A stretch of DNA of 40,394 bases from Companilactobacillus kimchiensis. GTDB taxonomy: Bacteria > Bacillota > Bacilli > Lactobacillales > Lactobacillaceae. The translations under genes were made by a program, and so were the position numbers. The stretch is from positions 1 through 40,394 of the forward strand of contig NZ_JQCF01000024.1 of the NCBI RefSeq assembly GCF_001438805.1, given 5' to 3'. The number at the start of each line of letters is the position of its first letter. The first letter of the stretch is position 1. Below, one piece after another: positions 25,284 through 34,666 of the stretch. The notes under the pieces are model-generated. The model searched no databases and was not told the origin of the DNA. It saw only the letters and a list, made by a program, of their open reading frames with translations.

Positions 25284-28200
25284 CTAATAATTTACATCAA
25301 CATCTGAAGCTTTAACAAATTCGTTTGTAGAAACACGATAGTATTCAACGCCGTTGATATAAGTGATGCTATCAGCTAACCAATCAGTATTGGCCGCAAG
25401 TGATCTGTCATTAAGAAGTTCACCCTTAGCAGTGTAAAGACTGATGCGTGGAGTATTGCTGTGAGTTCTGACTACATTATTAATAGGTTCATAAACATAG
25501 GCATCGGCAGCTTTAACAAATTCATTTGTAGAAACACGATAGTAACCAGTGTCATCAAGATCAATGGTCCGATCAGTTAACCAAGAAGAGTCGGCTGCAA
25601 TCAATCTGCTCTTGACCAATTCGCTTTCGGCTTTGTAAATGTCCTTAGCGGAATCGTCGTAAGTTCTGATGTGTAAGTTAGTCTTGTTGTAAGTATAAAC
25701 TTGACCAGCTTTAGCCCATTGATTTGTAGAAACACGATAGTAAGTAGTGCCATCGATAGTAACCTTTTGATCACTGAACCAACCAGAATTTTGTTTCAAA
25801 GTCGTGTTATCGATTGGTGTGACATTACTGCTACTATCAATTTCGTAAAGTTGAACGTCAGGTTGATCTGAGAAGGTTGCAACATTTACATTTTGATGTA
25901 CAGGAGCAGTTGCTTCATGGTTTGTATCAGGTGTTGTCACTACCGGTGTTTCGCTGCTGCTACTACTGTGGTGACTAATAGGATTTTTAGTGTAAATTAC
26001 ACTATCAGTTGTTGTAATTGTATTATCAGGATTAATTACAGCTTTGACAGTAGTGACATTGGCTGTGTAACCAGAGATTTGAGGAACGCTAATTGTTAAA
26101 GTTTGACCAACAATGCCACTTAGTCCAGTAACTGTTTGAGGTGTGTTTTGGTTATCTTTAGTAGCTGGGATAATTACAGCTTTGCCAGTAACAGGATTAC
26201 CAGTGTAAGTAACAGTTTCGTCTGGAGTTACGGTACCATTTGGATTCATCGTACCAGTGATAGTTTCTTTATCAGGAGTATAACCTGTGACTTTAGGAAC
26301 AGTGATAGAAACTTTACCGTTATCATTAACTGTACCATGTAAGTCCGTAACTGTTTGATCACCATTTGGGGTGCTGATTGTTGCTGTACCAGTGGTTATG
26401 TTATTTGGTGTGTAGTTTACGACTTCAGTAGGCTTAACATCACCATTTTCATCCATAATTCCGCTAACTTGTTTTCTATCAGGAGTGTAACCCTCAATAG
26501 TGGGAACGTTAACGGTTACAGATTGACCAACTTGTCCGCTAATGTGAACTTGTTGTGGGCCGTGATTATTAGTCTGGATAGTAGCAACTGAATCTGTGTA
26601 TTTGCTACCAGTGTAATTTACTGGTTCAGTAACTTTGACTGTCTTACCATCAGGTTGGATAACACCTTTAACAACTGTTTGGTCTGCTGTGTATCCGGCT
26701 TTTGTTGGAACCTTGACTTCCACAGTGTCTCCAACCTTACCTGTAAGATCTGAAACAGTGAAGTCTGGCAAATCAGTAGTTCCGTTTTGTGTAGCCTTAA
26801 CTGTTGCAGTGGCATTTGATACTGAATCGCCAACATAGGCGATATCTTCCACCTTAGTAGAATCTGGAACAAACTTGCCTTCAGGGTTAATGGTACCTGA
26901 AATTTTATCAATTAGTTTGCCATCTTTACCAGTTGCATGGTAACCATCAATTTTAGGAATTTTAACTACCACATGATCACCAACTTTGGTGCTAGTAAGA
27001 GGAGTATCTTGGCCATCATTAGAAACGATAGAACCAGTAACTGGTTTGTCTTTAGGATCCTTAAATGAAACAGCTGGCATTGTAGTAACAGTGTCACCAA
27101 TATAAGTCAATTTTGCAGGATCAAATGACCTATCATCCGGAATAAATTTACCATCAATACCAAGGGTACCAGTAACTTCTGTAAGAGGATTACCGTCGGT
27201 GCCCTTAAGGATGTTACCTTTTTCATCAGCAACTTTATAACCACCAACAACAGGTAACTTAAGAATTACCTTATCACCAACTTTGGAAGTGCCATCAGGA
27301 ATGGCATTACCATCAGTTGTAACAAGTGATCCGGTGGTTTGACCATTAGGAGTGTTAAATAATGCATCAGTTGAAGGCTTATTAATAGTATCACCAACGT
27401 AATCAACTTTAGATACATCAAGACTATTGTCATCGGGAACAAATTTACCGTCTGCGTTAATAGAACCAGGAATTTCAGTAAGAGCTTTACCAGTAGCATC
27501 AACAAGCTTTTTACCAGTGGCGTCAGTAGGGGTATATCCAGTAACGTCAGGAACTTTAAGACTAACTTTATCTCCAACATTTACAGATGAAACAGGAGAA
27601 CCATCAGAAGAAACGAAAGAACCATCAGTTGATTTATTATCAGGATCAGTAATAGAAACTACAGGCATCTTGTCAACCGAGTTACCAGCGTAATCAACTT
27701 TAGATACATCAAGACTATTGTCATCGGGAACAAATTTACCGTCTGCGTTAATAGAACCAGGAATTTCAGTAAGAGCTTTACCAGTAGCATCAACAAGCTT
27801 TTTACCAGTGGCGTCAGTAGGGGTATATCCAGTAACGTCAGGAACTTTAAGACTAACTTTATCTCCAACATTTACAGATGAAACAGGAGAACCATCAGAA
27901 GAAACGAAAGAACCATCAGTTGATTTATTATCAGGATCAGTAATAGAAACTACAGGCATCTTGTCAACCGAGTTACCAGCGTAATCAACTTTAGATACAT
28001 CAAGACTATTGTCATCGGGAACAAATTTACCGTCTGCATTAATAGAACCAGGAATTTCAGTAAGAGCCTTACCATTAGCATCAACAAGTTTTTTACCAGT
28101 AGCGTCAGTAGGAGTATATCCAGTAACGTCAGGAACCTTAAGACTAACTTTATCTCCAACATTTACAGATGAAACAGGAGAACCATCAGAAGAAACGAAA

Positions 28201-30380
28201 GAGCCATCAGTTGATTTATTATCAGGATCAGTAATAGAAACTACAGGCATCTTGTCAACGGTGTTACCAACGTAATCAATTTTAGATACATCAAGACTAT
28301 TGTCATCGGGAACAAATTTACCATCTGCGTTAATAGAACCAGGAATTTCAGTAAGAGTTTTACCATCAGCATCAACAAGTTTTTTACCAGTAGCGTCAGT
28401 AGGGGCATATCCAGTAACGTCAGGAACTTTAAGACTAACTTTATCGCCGACCTTTACAGATGAAACAGGAGAACCATCAGAAGAAATGAAAGAGCCATCA
28501 GTTGATTTATTATCAGGATCAGTAATAGAAACTACAGGCATCTTGTCAACGGTGTTACCAACGTAATCAATTTTAGATACATCAAGACTATTGTCATCGG
28601 GAACAAATTTACCATCTGCGTTAATAGAACCAGGAATTTCAGTAAGAGTTTTACCATCAGCATCAACAAGTTTTTTACCAGTAGCGTCAGTAGGGGCATA
28701 TCCAGTAACGTCAGGAACTTTAAGACTAACTTTATCGCCGACCTTTACAGATGAAACAGGAGAACCATCAGAAGAAATGAAAGAGCCATCAGTTGATTTA
28801 TTATCAGGATCAGTAATAGAAACTACAGGCAACTTGTCGACGGCGTTACCGACATAAGTAACCTTAGTTAAATCAAGATCAGTATTGTCAGGTTTGAAAG
28901 TACCATCAGGATTAAGGGTACCAGGAACTTCTGTGATTTCTTTACCATTATTATCAAAGGCTTTGTAACCCTCGGCAGTAGGTAGTTTAAGATTAACTTT
29001 ATCTCCAACCTTAGCATTAATGATAGTAGAATCAGAACCATCAGTAGAAACAATAGAACCGGCAGTTGGTGTTACATTATTCGGAGTTTCGAATGTATTG
29101 GCAACTGGCGTAACATCATTTCCAACAAGCTCGATTTCAGGAGTATCAAGAGAATAAGGATCAGTAGCATCATCAGTATAAGTAACAGTTAAAGTTGGAT
29201 TTACAGCGTGATAACCCTCAGGTAATTGGTCTTGAGGAATATCTACTGAACTAGTTCCACCAACGTTACCAGCTGGAATAGTTAATGTGACATCTCCACC
29301 TTGACTAGTTTTAATTGTTTTAGTAGAAGTACCACTTACAGCCGCACCTAAATAAATGACGGGATTAGCTTCATTAAGGGCGTTACCCTTAGCATCCTTA
29401 TCAGCTGTGGCCATAGTTTGTCCAAAAGTAGCCATTACGGATGATGTTGTTGTTGTATAAGTTTGACCATTAATTGTAATAGTAGGTTTTAATGCAACAG
29501 AATTACTTTGACCAATGATACCTTGTGCCTCAACAGTAATATTACCGTGGTTTGTTGGGACAGTGACTAAATTCATGACAGTTGTACCGTCAGGTGAAGA
29601 GACTGCAGTATATAATCTAGCGTATTGATCCCACTTTTGATTACCATCAGATGATGCAGTATAACCGGCAGAAGCAACAGGAACATCTTTCGTAAATGTA
29701 AAGCCTAGTCCGCTTGTAGCAGTAGGTATTCCCATGAATGTTACATTTCCATTTTGCCATTTACTACCTGAAGTTGATGTAAGTGCAGTTGAATTACTGA
29801 AATACGCTTGATTATGAATTCTGATAGATTGTAAATCAGTACCATCAAACATTCCCTCACCAATTGAGGAATCTCCACTATTTAAATTTTTAGATGTCAA
29901 CCATCCGTGTAAGTCAAGGCTTGCTATTTTAGCGTCATTTTTAAACATACTACGAGAATCAGTTAATTGTGCGACTTGCCATGCACTAACACCAGGATTA
30001 ACTAAATTAATATCATTGGCAAATGCAGAGTTAGCGTTTGAAACTCCACTAAGATTTACTGCATTACCAGTTGGAAAGACTACTGATTCTAGATTTGTGT
30101 CATTTTCGAAAGCATGGCTAATATCCTTAATAGCATGCAAAGTATTATTTGTGAAATCAATTTTAGTGATACTACTATCGTTTTTAAACATTCCTTGAAT
30201 ATCTGTAGTATTATCCAATTTGAGATTTTCAAGATTATTAATAGTAGTTAATTTAGGCATATCTGAGAATAAGTATGATGAATTCTTTGGAGCTGGTAGG
30301 GCATTGTTAACAGTAATAGTTGTGATGGTGCTAGAATTACCACCCCAACGACCAGCGTCTTGACCAGAGCTTTCAGCCAA
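25284..30380 (-). CDS. C-terminal fragment of the split adhesin
   Basis: The part of the frame from the first usable start codon after the stop, a TTG at 30380, 1698 residues. No ribosome site precedes this TTG and no signal peptide follows it, so it is unlikely to be made or exported on its own. The open frame itself continues up to 30872. It holds the leucine-rich domain (MFDGTDLQSIRIHN at the end), the 97-residue repeats, MucBP-like modules (ITVPKVTGYTPDKETITG) and three C-terminal SLAP domains, the last ending VKASDVDVNY, one more than in the paralogs. Confidence 0.6.
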   Translation of the reverse strand: MAESSGQDAGRWGGNSSTITTITVNNALPAPKNSSYLFSDMPKLTTINNLENLKLDNTTDIQGMFKNDSSITKIDFTNNTLHAIKDISHAFENDTNLESVVFPTGNAVNLSGVSNANSAFANDINLVNPGVSAWQVAQLTDSRSMFKNDAKIASLDLHGWLTSKNLNSGDSSIGEGMFDGTDLQSIRIHNQAYFSNSTALTSTSGSKWQNGNVTFMGIPTATSGLGFTFTKDVPVASAGYTASSDGNQKWDQYARLYTAVSSPDGTTVMNLVTVPTNHGNITVEAQGIIGQSNSVALKPTITINGQTYTTTTSSVMATFGQTMATADKDAKGNALNEANPVIYLGAAVSGTSTKTIKTSQGGDVTLTIPAGNVGGTSSVDIPQDQLPEGYHAVNPTLTVTYTDDATDPYSLDTPEIELVGNDVTPVANTFETPNNVTPTAGSIVSTDGSDSTIINAKVGDKVNLKLPTAEGYKAFDNNGKEITEVPGTLNPDGTFKPDNTDLDLTKVTYVGNAVDKLPVVSITDPDNKSTDGSFISSDGSPVSSVKVGDKVSLKVPDVTGYAPTDATGKKLVDADGKTLTEIPGSINADGKFVPDDNSLDVSKIDYVGNTVDKMPVVSITDPDNKSTDGSFISSDGSPVSSVKVGDKVSLKVPDVTGYAPTDATGKKLVDADGKTLTEIPGSINADGKFVPDDNSLDVSKIDYVGNTVDKMPVVSITDPDNKSTDGSFVSSDGSPVSSVNVGDKVSLKVPDVTGYTPTDATGKKLVDANGKALTEIPGSINADGKFVPDDNSLDVSKVDYAGNSVDKMPVVSITDPDNKSTDGSFVSSDGSPVSSVNVGDKVSLKVPDVTGYTPTDATGKKLVDATGKALTEIPGSINADGKFVPDDNSLDVSKVDYAGNSVDKMPVVSITDPDNKSTDGSFVSSDGSPVSSVNVGDKVSLKVPDVTGYTPTDATGKKLVDATGKALTEIPGSINADGKFVPDDNSLDVSKVDYVGDTINKPSTDALFNTPNGQTTGSLVTTDGNAIPDGTSKVGDKVILKLPVVGGYKVADEKGNILKGTDGNPLTEVTGTLGIDGKFIPDDRSFDPAKLTYIGDTVTTMPAVSFKDPKDKPVTGSIVSNDGQDTPLTSTKVGDHVVVKIPKIDGYHATGKDGKLIDKISGTINPEGKFVPDSTKVEDIAYVGDSVSNATATVKATQNGTTDLPDFTVSDLTGKVGDTVEVKVPTKAGYTADQTVVKGVIQPDGKTVKVTEPVNYTGSKYTDSVATIQTNNHGPQQVHISGQVGQSVTVNVPTIEGYTPDRKQVSGIMDENGDVKPTEVVNYTPNNITTGTATISTPNGDQTVTDLHGTVNDNGKVSITVPKVTGYTPDKETITGTMNPNGTVTPDETVTYTGNPVTGKAVIIPATKDNQNTPQTVTGLSGIVGQTLTISVPQISGYTANVTTVKAVINPDNTITTTDSVIYTKNPISHHSSSSSETPVVTTPDTNHEATAPVHQNVNVATFSDQPDVQLYEIDSSSNVTPIDNTTLKQNSGWFSDQKVTIDGTTYYRVSTNQWAKAGQVYTYNKTNLHIRTYDDSAKDIYKAESELVKSRLIAADSSWLTDRTIDLDDTGYYRVSTNEFVKAADAYVYEPINNVVRTHSNTPRISLYTAKGELLNDRSLAANTDWLADSITYINGVEYYRVSTNEFVKASDVDVNY
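27372..28826 (-). repeat. five 291-bp tandem repeats in the split adhesin
   Basis: Five in-frame copies of a 97-codon unit (VSITDPDNKSTDGSF...GSINADGKFVPDDNSLDVSK...) at 28536-28826, 28245-28535, 27954-28244, 27663-27953 and 27372-27662. Copies 1 and 2 are identical as protein, as are 4 and 5; copy 3 is close to 4 and 5. Related but diverged modules flank both ends. Such arrays expand and contract by recombination. Confidence 0.92.
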
Positions 30381-30872
30381 AGTACCGGTACCAAAGGTAT
30401 TGTCTAGAGTTAAAGTAGTACCAGTAGTATCAACTTGCCAACCATTACCAGAATTAGATTTTACAACGGCGTCTTCAGCAACTGGAGCAGCTGCATCGAG
30501 TGCTGTAATAAGTGAAGCATCAGTGGCTTTAACAGATAGATTAGATAAAATATTTTTTGATAAAGAATCTAAGTTAGGTGTGACAACTGATGGATTCGTA
30601 TTGTCAGATGTATCGTCAATAGTTACATCATCTTTTTTAGTAGTATCTGTTGTATCAGTATTACCTTTGTTTTCATTTGTAACGGGTGTGTCAACGGTAG
30701 ATTGATCAGGTTTAACAGTTTCTGTATCAGTGGACGCTTTAACGTTTTCTTTTACAGTATCATTGGAATCTTTAGTAACAACAGGTGTTTCTATGGCTGA
30801 AGTCTTGGCAGCAGTATCACTAAGGGCTGCACTAGCTGTTTCAGTCTTATCTGAACTAGTTGGTGCAGGAAT

Positions 30873-31286
30873 TTAGGCAGCCTTTTCAGTAGGGGCAGCA
30901 GTTTTTTCAACAGTTACGGGTGTAGTGCTGGCAGCAGGTGTACTTGTAACAGGTGTTGCAGTAACTGCTGGAGTTTTAGTTGATGTGGATTTTTCAGTAG
31001 ATGCAGTAACTGCTGTACCAGTTGTAGTGGCTTTTGGTGCAGTAGCTACAGGTTTGGCAGTACTATCGCTAGCACTGGGGGAGGCAGCTGGTTTGCTTGA
31101 TGCAACTACGGCTGTTTTAACTGATTCGGTAGTGACGTCAGCTTTAGCAACATAGCTTGGACCACCAAGTAGGAAGAGCCCCCCGGCAATAGATAAACTA
31201 GATAAAACGACCCAGTTCTTCTTTGATTTAACTAATCTTTTCTTTACAACGTTATTAGGGTCGCGCTTTAATTGTTCGAATCTCAT
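30873..31286 (-). CDS. N-terminal fragment of the split adhesin
   Basis: 137 residues as read: the family signal peptide (MRFEQLKRDPNN, KKRLVKSKKNW, hydrophobic core to about residue 40, cleavage near AKAD) and about 85 residues of Ala/Thr/Ser/Pro/Lys-rich linker ending EKAA. AAAGGGG lies 11 bases before the ATG. If the stop is real, the cell would export only this short unanchored peptide. Confidence 0.7.
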   Translation of the reverse strand: MRFEQLKRDPNNVVKKRLVKSKKNWVVLSSLSIAGGLFLLGGPSYVAKADVTTESVKTAVVASSKPAASPSASDSTAKPVATAPKATTTGTAVTASTEKSTSTKTPAVTATPVTSTPAASTTPVTVEKTAAPTEKAA

Positions 31287-31473
31287 TATATATATGCCCC
31301 TTTTAATCCTCTATATTTTTAAATTTATACATTACGTACACAATTATAATATTTTTTTATTTTTAACTATTTCAATTATGTTAAGAAATGTTTATTGGTA
31401 TTGACATATTTGTTAAACAAAACTTTTTATGAATTAAATATTAATCAAATATTGATAAGCGAAACTATATATT

Positions 31474-31521
31474 AAAAAAGCCATATTGAGATAAGCAAAA
31501 CTTGCTCTCGATATGGCTTTT
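31474..31521 (-). terminator. intrinsic terminator
   Basis: Minus strand AAAAGCCATAT pairs with ATATGGCTTTT, with further pairing inside the stem, followed by TTTAAT. It ends the leftward gene at 31570. The rest of 31287-31473 is the AT-rich upstream region of the split adhesin; I found no well-spaced promoter in it. Confidence 0.82.
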
Positions 31522-31569
31522 ATTATTATAGGTAATAATTTAAAAATTAATCAAAAGAAACGATATATT

Positions 31570-33957
31570 TTAATAGATCGAAACATCGTCAGCTTTAATA
31601 AATTCGTTAGTTGAAACTCGATAATATTGAACACCATCAATGTCAATAATACGATCAGTGAACCATTCGCTGTTGGCGGATAATTCACGATCCATTACTA
31701 AAACACCCTTAGCAGTATATAGCCTCTTAGGTGAATCGGTATGTGTTTTAATATCGGAATTAGTTGCTTGGTAAACATATGATTGATCGGCTTTGACATA
31801 TCTGTCGGTAGCGACCCGGTAATAATCAACACCATTAATAGTTACTTTTTGATCACTGTACCAACCAGAGTTTTTAGCCAAAGCTTGATCAGTAACTAAA
31901 GACATGGCTTTATCAGTATTTTGAGTGTACAAAGGAGTATCACTGAGATCGTTGTATGTTGAAACTGTTTGAACTTTATGCTCAGTAGTTACATTGGGTT
32001 GGTTATTATTGTTGTTATTGTTATTGTTGCTGTTATTATTGTTACTGCCTGAACCGTGGTTACCACCTGAAGGTTTTTTATCTGGGGTATAAGTAACTGT
32101 TTCATCCGTAGTGATGGTTCCGGTGTCATTCACTGTTGCAGTTACAGTTGTCGGAGAAACTGTATAACCATCGACTTTAGGAACAGTAACGGTGACGGTT
32201 TTATCTTTTCCAACAGTGGCTTTAACATTGCTAACAACTTTATCACCAAGATTAGAATGAATGGTTACATCGGTTGTAATATCAAAATTTGGAATAAAAG
32301 TGAAAGCAGTTTTAGGACTGTCTGCTCCCTTATTGTAAATGCTACCAATAGATGATGCAGCATCAGTAGCAGAGAATGATTTGGGAGTGGCTGTTTTATC
32401 AGTGTTGTACCAAGTATCTGATTTGGTTGATGGCAATGTAATGTTCGTTGTGAAATGGTTGTTTGGTCCAAGAATGATATAGTTCATATCAGTTCCATCA
32501 AACATACCATATGTGTTTTCACCAGGTTTGGTTGTGCCGACATCAGCATCAGTATTCATATCCCATTTAGATAAATCCAAACCCTTAAGTTTTTTATCAT
32601 TTAGAAATAAATAAGTAAAGTCAGTTATATTGGAAACATCAAAATTAGAGATATCAACATCTGTCAAGTTAACATCATCCTGGAACATAGCGGTAATACT
32701 AGTTAAACCAGGACTAGGTGTTGCCCAACCAGAAAGATTCACTGACTCCAATGCGGTATCATTTTGGAACATGGAAGAAACATAACTCAGACCAGGTATT
32801 GTCCAAGCGGAAAGATCTACAGATTTTAATGCAGTGTCATTCTTGAACATACCACTTGAATCTTCAAGCTGTTTAGTCTTCCAATTAGGAACACTCAACG
32901 CAGTTAAGCCAGCATTGTTAGCGAACATTCCTTGAACACTTTGAAGATTGCTTGTGTCCCAATCTGTAATATCCAAATTTTTAAGTTTACTTGAAATGCC
33001 TTCAGTGGCATTTGGATCGGATGACATGGCAAACATATATGACATATCAGTAACCTTTTTTGTACTGGATGGACTATCATTAAAAATTATCTTTCCAAGA
33101 GCGGTATCACCTAAAAACATATATGACATATCAGTAACGTTTGAAGTATCCCAGAAAGATAAGTCTAAAGAAGTTAATGCACTGTCACCGGAAAAAGCAT
33201 TGGCCAAATTAGTTGTAGCACTAACATCTAAATTGTCGATATTATCTATTTCTGTTAATGAAGTTAAATTCTGAAACATATCGGTAAATTGATCAGTCGT
33301 CGTTACAGGACCGTCAAAAGATATTTTTTTAATTTTCTTAGCATAGCTTTCGCTATCGGAACCACCAGTGTTACCAGCCCAACTTGTAGCGTCAGAAGTG
33401 AGGTTTCCTTCGCCAATATGCATTTCTCCCGATTGGGTGATATACCATGGGGCACCAATCCAAGGACCTGAGGTATCGGCTGCAGTGCCATCATTTTTGA
33501 CCCAAGCATCATCGGGAATATTAAATTTATTAGTATCCTGAGTTGGTGTAGCGGCCGGAATCTGAGTTTGAATGGTATTAGTAGCTTCAGATGTTGTGTC
33601 ATCCCCATTGTCTGATGATTGAGTGGAATTAACAGCAGCTGCAGGTTGTTGAGTAGAACCAGCCCCATTATTTGGTGTCTCAGTATTAGGCTCAGATACT
33701 TGACCGGATACTGGAGTCACATCTGGTTTCTGATTCGTTTGAGAATCACTGACAACTGGATTATCGGTTGTATCAGGTGTCGAAGTTGTTACTGAATTAT
33801 TAACAGTGTCAGCTTTAACCGTGGTAGAAGGAGAACCAACTAAAAATAGTCCACCCGCAATTGCTAAAGTGGAGACAGTGATCCAGTTCTTCCCAGATTT
33901 GACTAGTTTCTTTCTTATTATATTATTTGGATTATGTTTCAATTGTTGAAATCTCAT
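31570..33957 (-). CDS. BspA-like leucine-rich surface protein with SLAP anchor (5)
   Basis: A 795-residue paralog. The ATG at 33957 (MRFQQLKHNPNN) follows AGGGGGAG and is chosen over the longer frame to 34023. The signal peptide has KKLVKSGKNW, the best match in the family to KxYKxGKxW, with cleavage near VKAD. A Ser/Thr/Asn-rich linker leads to APWYITQSGEMHIGEGNL (about 170). Many DUF285 repeats follow (LDLSFWDTSNVTDMSYMF, LSAWTIPGLSYVSSMF; about 205-480), then one MucBP-like module (VPKVDGYTVSPTTVTA), an Asn-run hinge (GGNHGSGSNNNN...) and two SLAP domains ending YYRVSTNEFIKADDVSIY. It looks intact. Role: wall-bound adhesin, ligand unknown. Confidence 0.88.
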   Translation of the reverse strand: MRFQQLKHNPNNIIRKKLVKSGKNWITVSTLAIAGGLFLVGSPSTTVKADTVNNSVTTSTPDTTDNPVVSDSQTNQKPDVTPVSGQVSEPNTETPNNGAGSTQQPAAAVNSTQSSDNGDDTTSEATNTIQTQIPAATPTQDTNKFNIPDDAWVKNDGTAADTSGPWIGAPWYITQSGEMHIGEGNLTSDATSWAGNTGGSDSESYAKKIKKISFDGPVTTTDQFTDMFQNLTSLTEIDNIDNLDVSATTNLANAFSGDSALTSLDLSFWDTSNVTDMSYMFLGDTALGKIIFNDSPSSTKKVTDMSYMFAMSSDPNATEGISSKLKNLDITDWDTSNLQSVQGMFANNAGLTALSVPNWKTKQLEDSSGMFKNDTALKSVDLSAWTIPGLSYVSSMFQNDTALESVNLSGWATPSPGLTSITAMFQDDVNLTDVDISNFDVSNITDFTYLFLNDKKLKGLDLSKWDMNTDADVGTTKPGENTYGMFDGTDMNYIILGPNNHFTTNITLPSTKSDTWYNTDKTATPKSFSATDAASSIGSIYNKGADSPKTAFTFIPNFDITTDVTIHSNLGDKVVSNVKATVGKDKTVTVTVPKVDGYTVSPTTVTATVNDTGTITTDETVTYTPDKKPSGGNHGSGSNNNNSNNNNNNNNNQPNVTTEHKVQTVSTYNDLSDTPLYTQNTDKAMSLVTDQALAKNSGWYSDQKVTINGVDYYRVATDRYVKADQSYVYQATNSDIKTHTDSPKRLYTAKGVLVMDRELSANSEWFTDRIIDIDGVQYYRVSTNEFIKADDVSIY

Positions 33958-34143
33958 AATAAAACTCCCCCTGATTATTAACACTTCTTTATTATTAAAT
34001 GTAAGTTTAATTATCAAAAACATGATATATATTACACAATAATGTCTATAAAAATCATACTCTTTTTAATAAAAGTACACAAAAGACTAACACTTCTATT
34101 TTAATTTTTTCCATGTTTTGTTATTGGAAGGCTTCGGTATACT

Positions 34144-34216
34144 AAAAAAATCACACTATATTATTGTTTATGAATATTCCCAATTACGGGATTCACAATA
34201 ATATGGTGTGATTTTT
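34144..34216 (-). terminator. long inverted repeat, probable terminator
   Basis: A 22-bp arm starting AAAAATCACACTATATTATT pairs almost perfectly with its partner ending TGTGATTTTT, and an inner stem adds GAAT...CCC/GGGATTC. Minus-strand A/T tails suit termination of the small gene at 34232, but the hairpin is unusually long for a terminator. Confidence 0.65.
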
Positions 34217-34231
34217 GATTTAAGGATTTCC

Positions 34232-34432
34232 TTAAAGTGGACTAAATTCTCTCATTAGATATTCGCTAGGGAAATCCTTTTTATCATTCAAATGTTTTTG
34301 ATATTTAGTTTTGTGTTCGATTTCAATATAAGCATCTTTTAATTGGTCGATTGTATATGTTTCTGTCAATTTCTTAGCAGGAATACTGTAGAAGTTCGAC
34401 ATGTATTCTAACAACTTTTTTTCGTCATTCAT
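34232..34432 (-). CDS. small hypothetical protein
   Basis: A 66-residue protein starting MNDEKKLLEYMSNFY at ATG 34432; GGAGG lies 12 bases upstream, a long gap. The frame is also open to an ATG at 34456, which overlaps the ribosome site. The protein is highly charged and helical (IDQLKDAYIEIEHKTKYQKHLNDKK) with no signal peptide or membrane part. The family is not recognised. It lies alone between a surface gene and the epimerase operon and has its own terminator-like inverted repeat. Confidence 0.65.
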   Translation of the reverse strand: MNDEKKLLEYMSNFYSIPAKKLTETYTIDQLKDAYIEIEHKTKYQKHLNDKKDFPSEYLMREFSPL

Positions 34433-34595
34433 AATTGTTAAATACCTCCAAAACAATAGTAGTGCGCCAATTAATTATTAGCAACTTCTTATAAATTAGA
34501 ATTTCTTTAATAATATTTTAACGCTTACATAGTGTGAAATTATGTGATATAGCTAAATATCCTTGATTAAATAGGCTTTGATATAAATAAAATTC

Positions 34596-34624
34596 TTGCA
34601 ACTAAATTAAAAAAACATTAAAAT
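34596..34624 (+). promoter_or_regulatory. promoter of the epimerase-permease operon
   Basis: TTGCAA (34596-34601) and TAAAAT (34619-34624) with a 17-base spacer, about 40 bases before the ATG at 34667. TAGGAGGTG precedes that ATG. No operator dyad was seen. Confidence 0.6.
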
Positions 34625-34666
34625 AACAATATTTCAATCAATAAAAATCATATAGGAGGTGTCATT

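Larger units (their letters stand above)
25284..31286 (-). pseudogene. giant BspA/MucBP-like adhesin split by one in-frame stop (4)
   Basis: One frame runs from ATG 31286 to TAA 25284, 2001 codons, broken only by TAA at 30873-30875. I checked every codon from 30872 to 30381 and found no other stop, so the two halves belong to one gene of 1999 residues. Order: signal peptide with KSKKNW; Ala/Ser/Thr linker holding the stop; BspA start GWQVDTTGTTLTLDN; leucine-rich part; five near-identical 97-residue repeats and related modules; four or five MucBP-like modules; His/Ser hinge; three SLAP domains. The first half alone is a secreted linker without anchor; the second lacks a signal. The stop is one base from CAA, GAA or AAA. 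Sequencing error, readthrough or reversible switching remain possible. Confidence 0.85.

Noticed and set aside
27372-28826. CRISPR-like regular spacing
   Set aside because: Units are 291 bp, contiguous, in frame and protein-coding, with no unique spacers and no cas genes.
27427-28857. Five regularly spaced 88-codon plus-strand frames
   Set aside because: They repeat every 291 bases only because the adhesin repeats do; they are antisense shadows of the tandem array.
15579-34216. Insertion sequence or transposon flanking the adhesin cluster
   Set aside because: No transposase frame, terminal inverted repeats with target duplications, or integrase was found; the repeated ends are terminators plus coding 3' ends.
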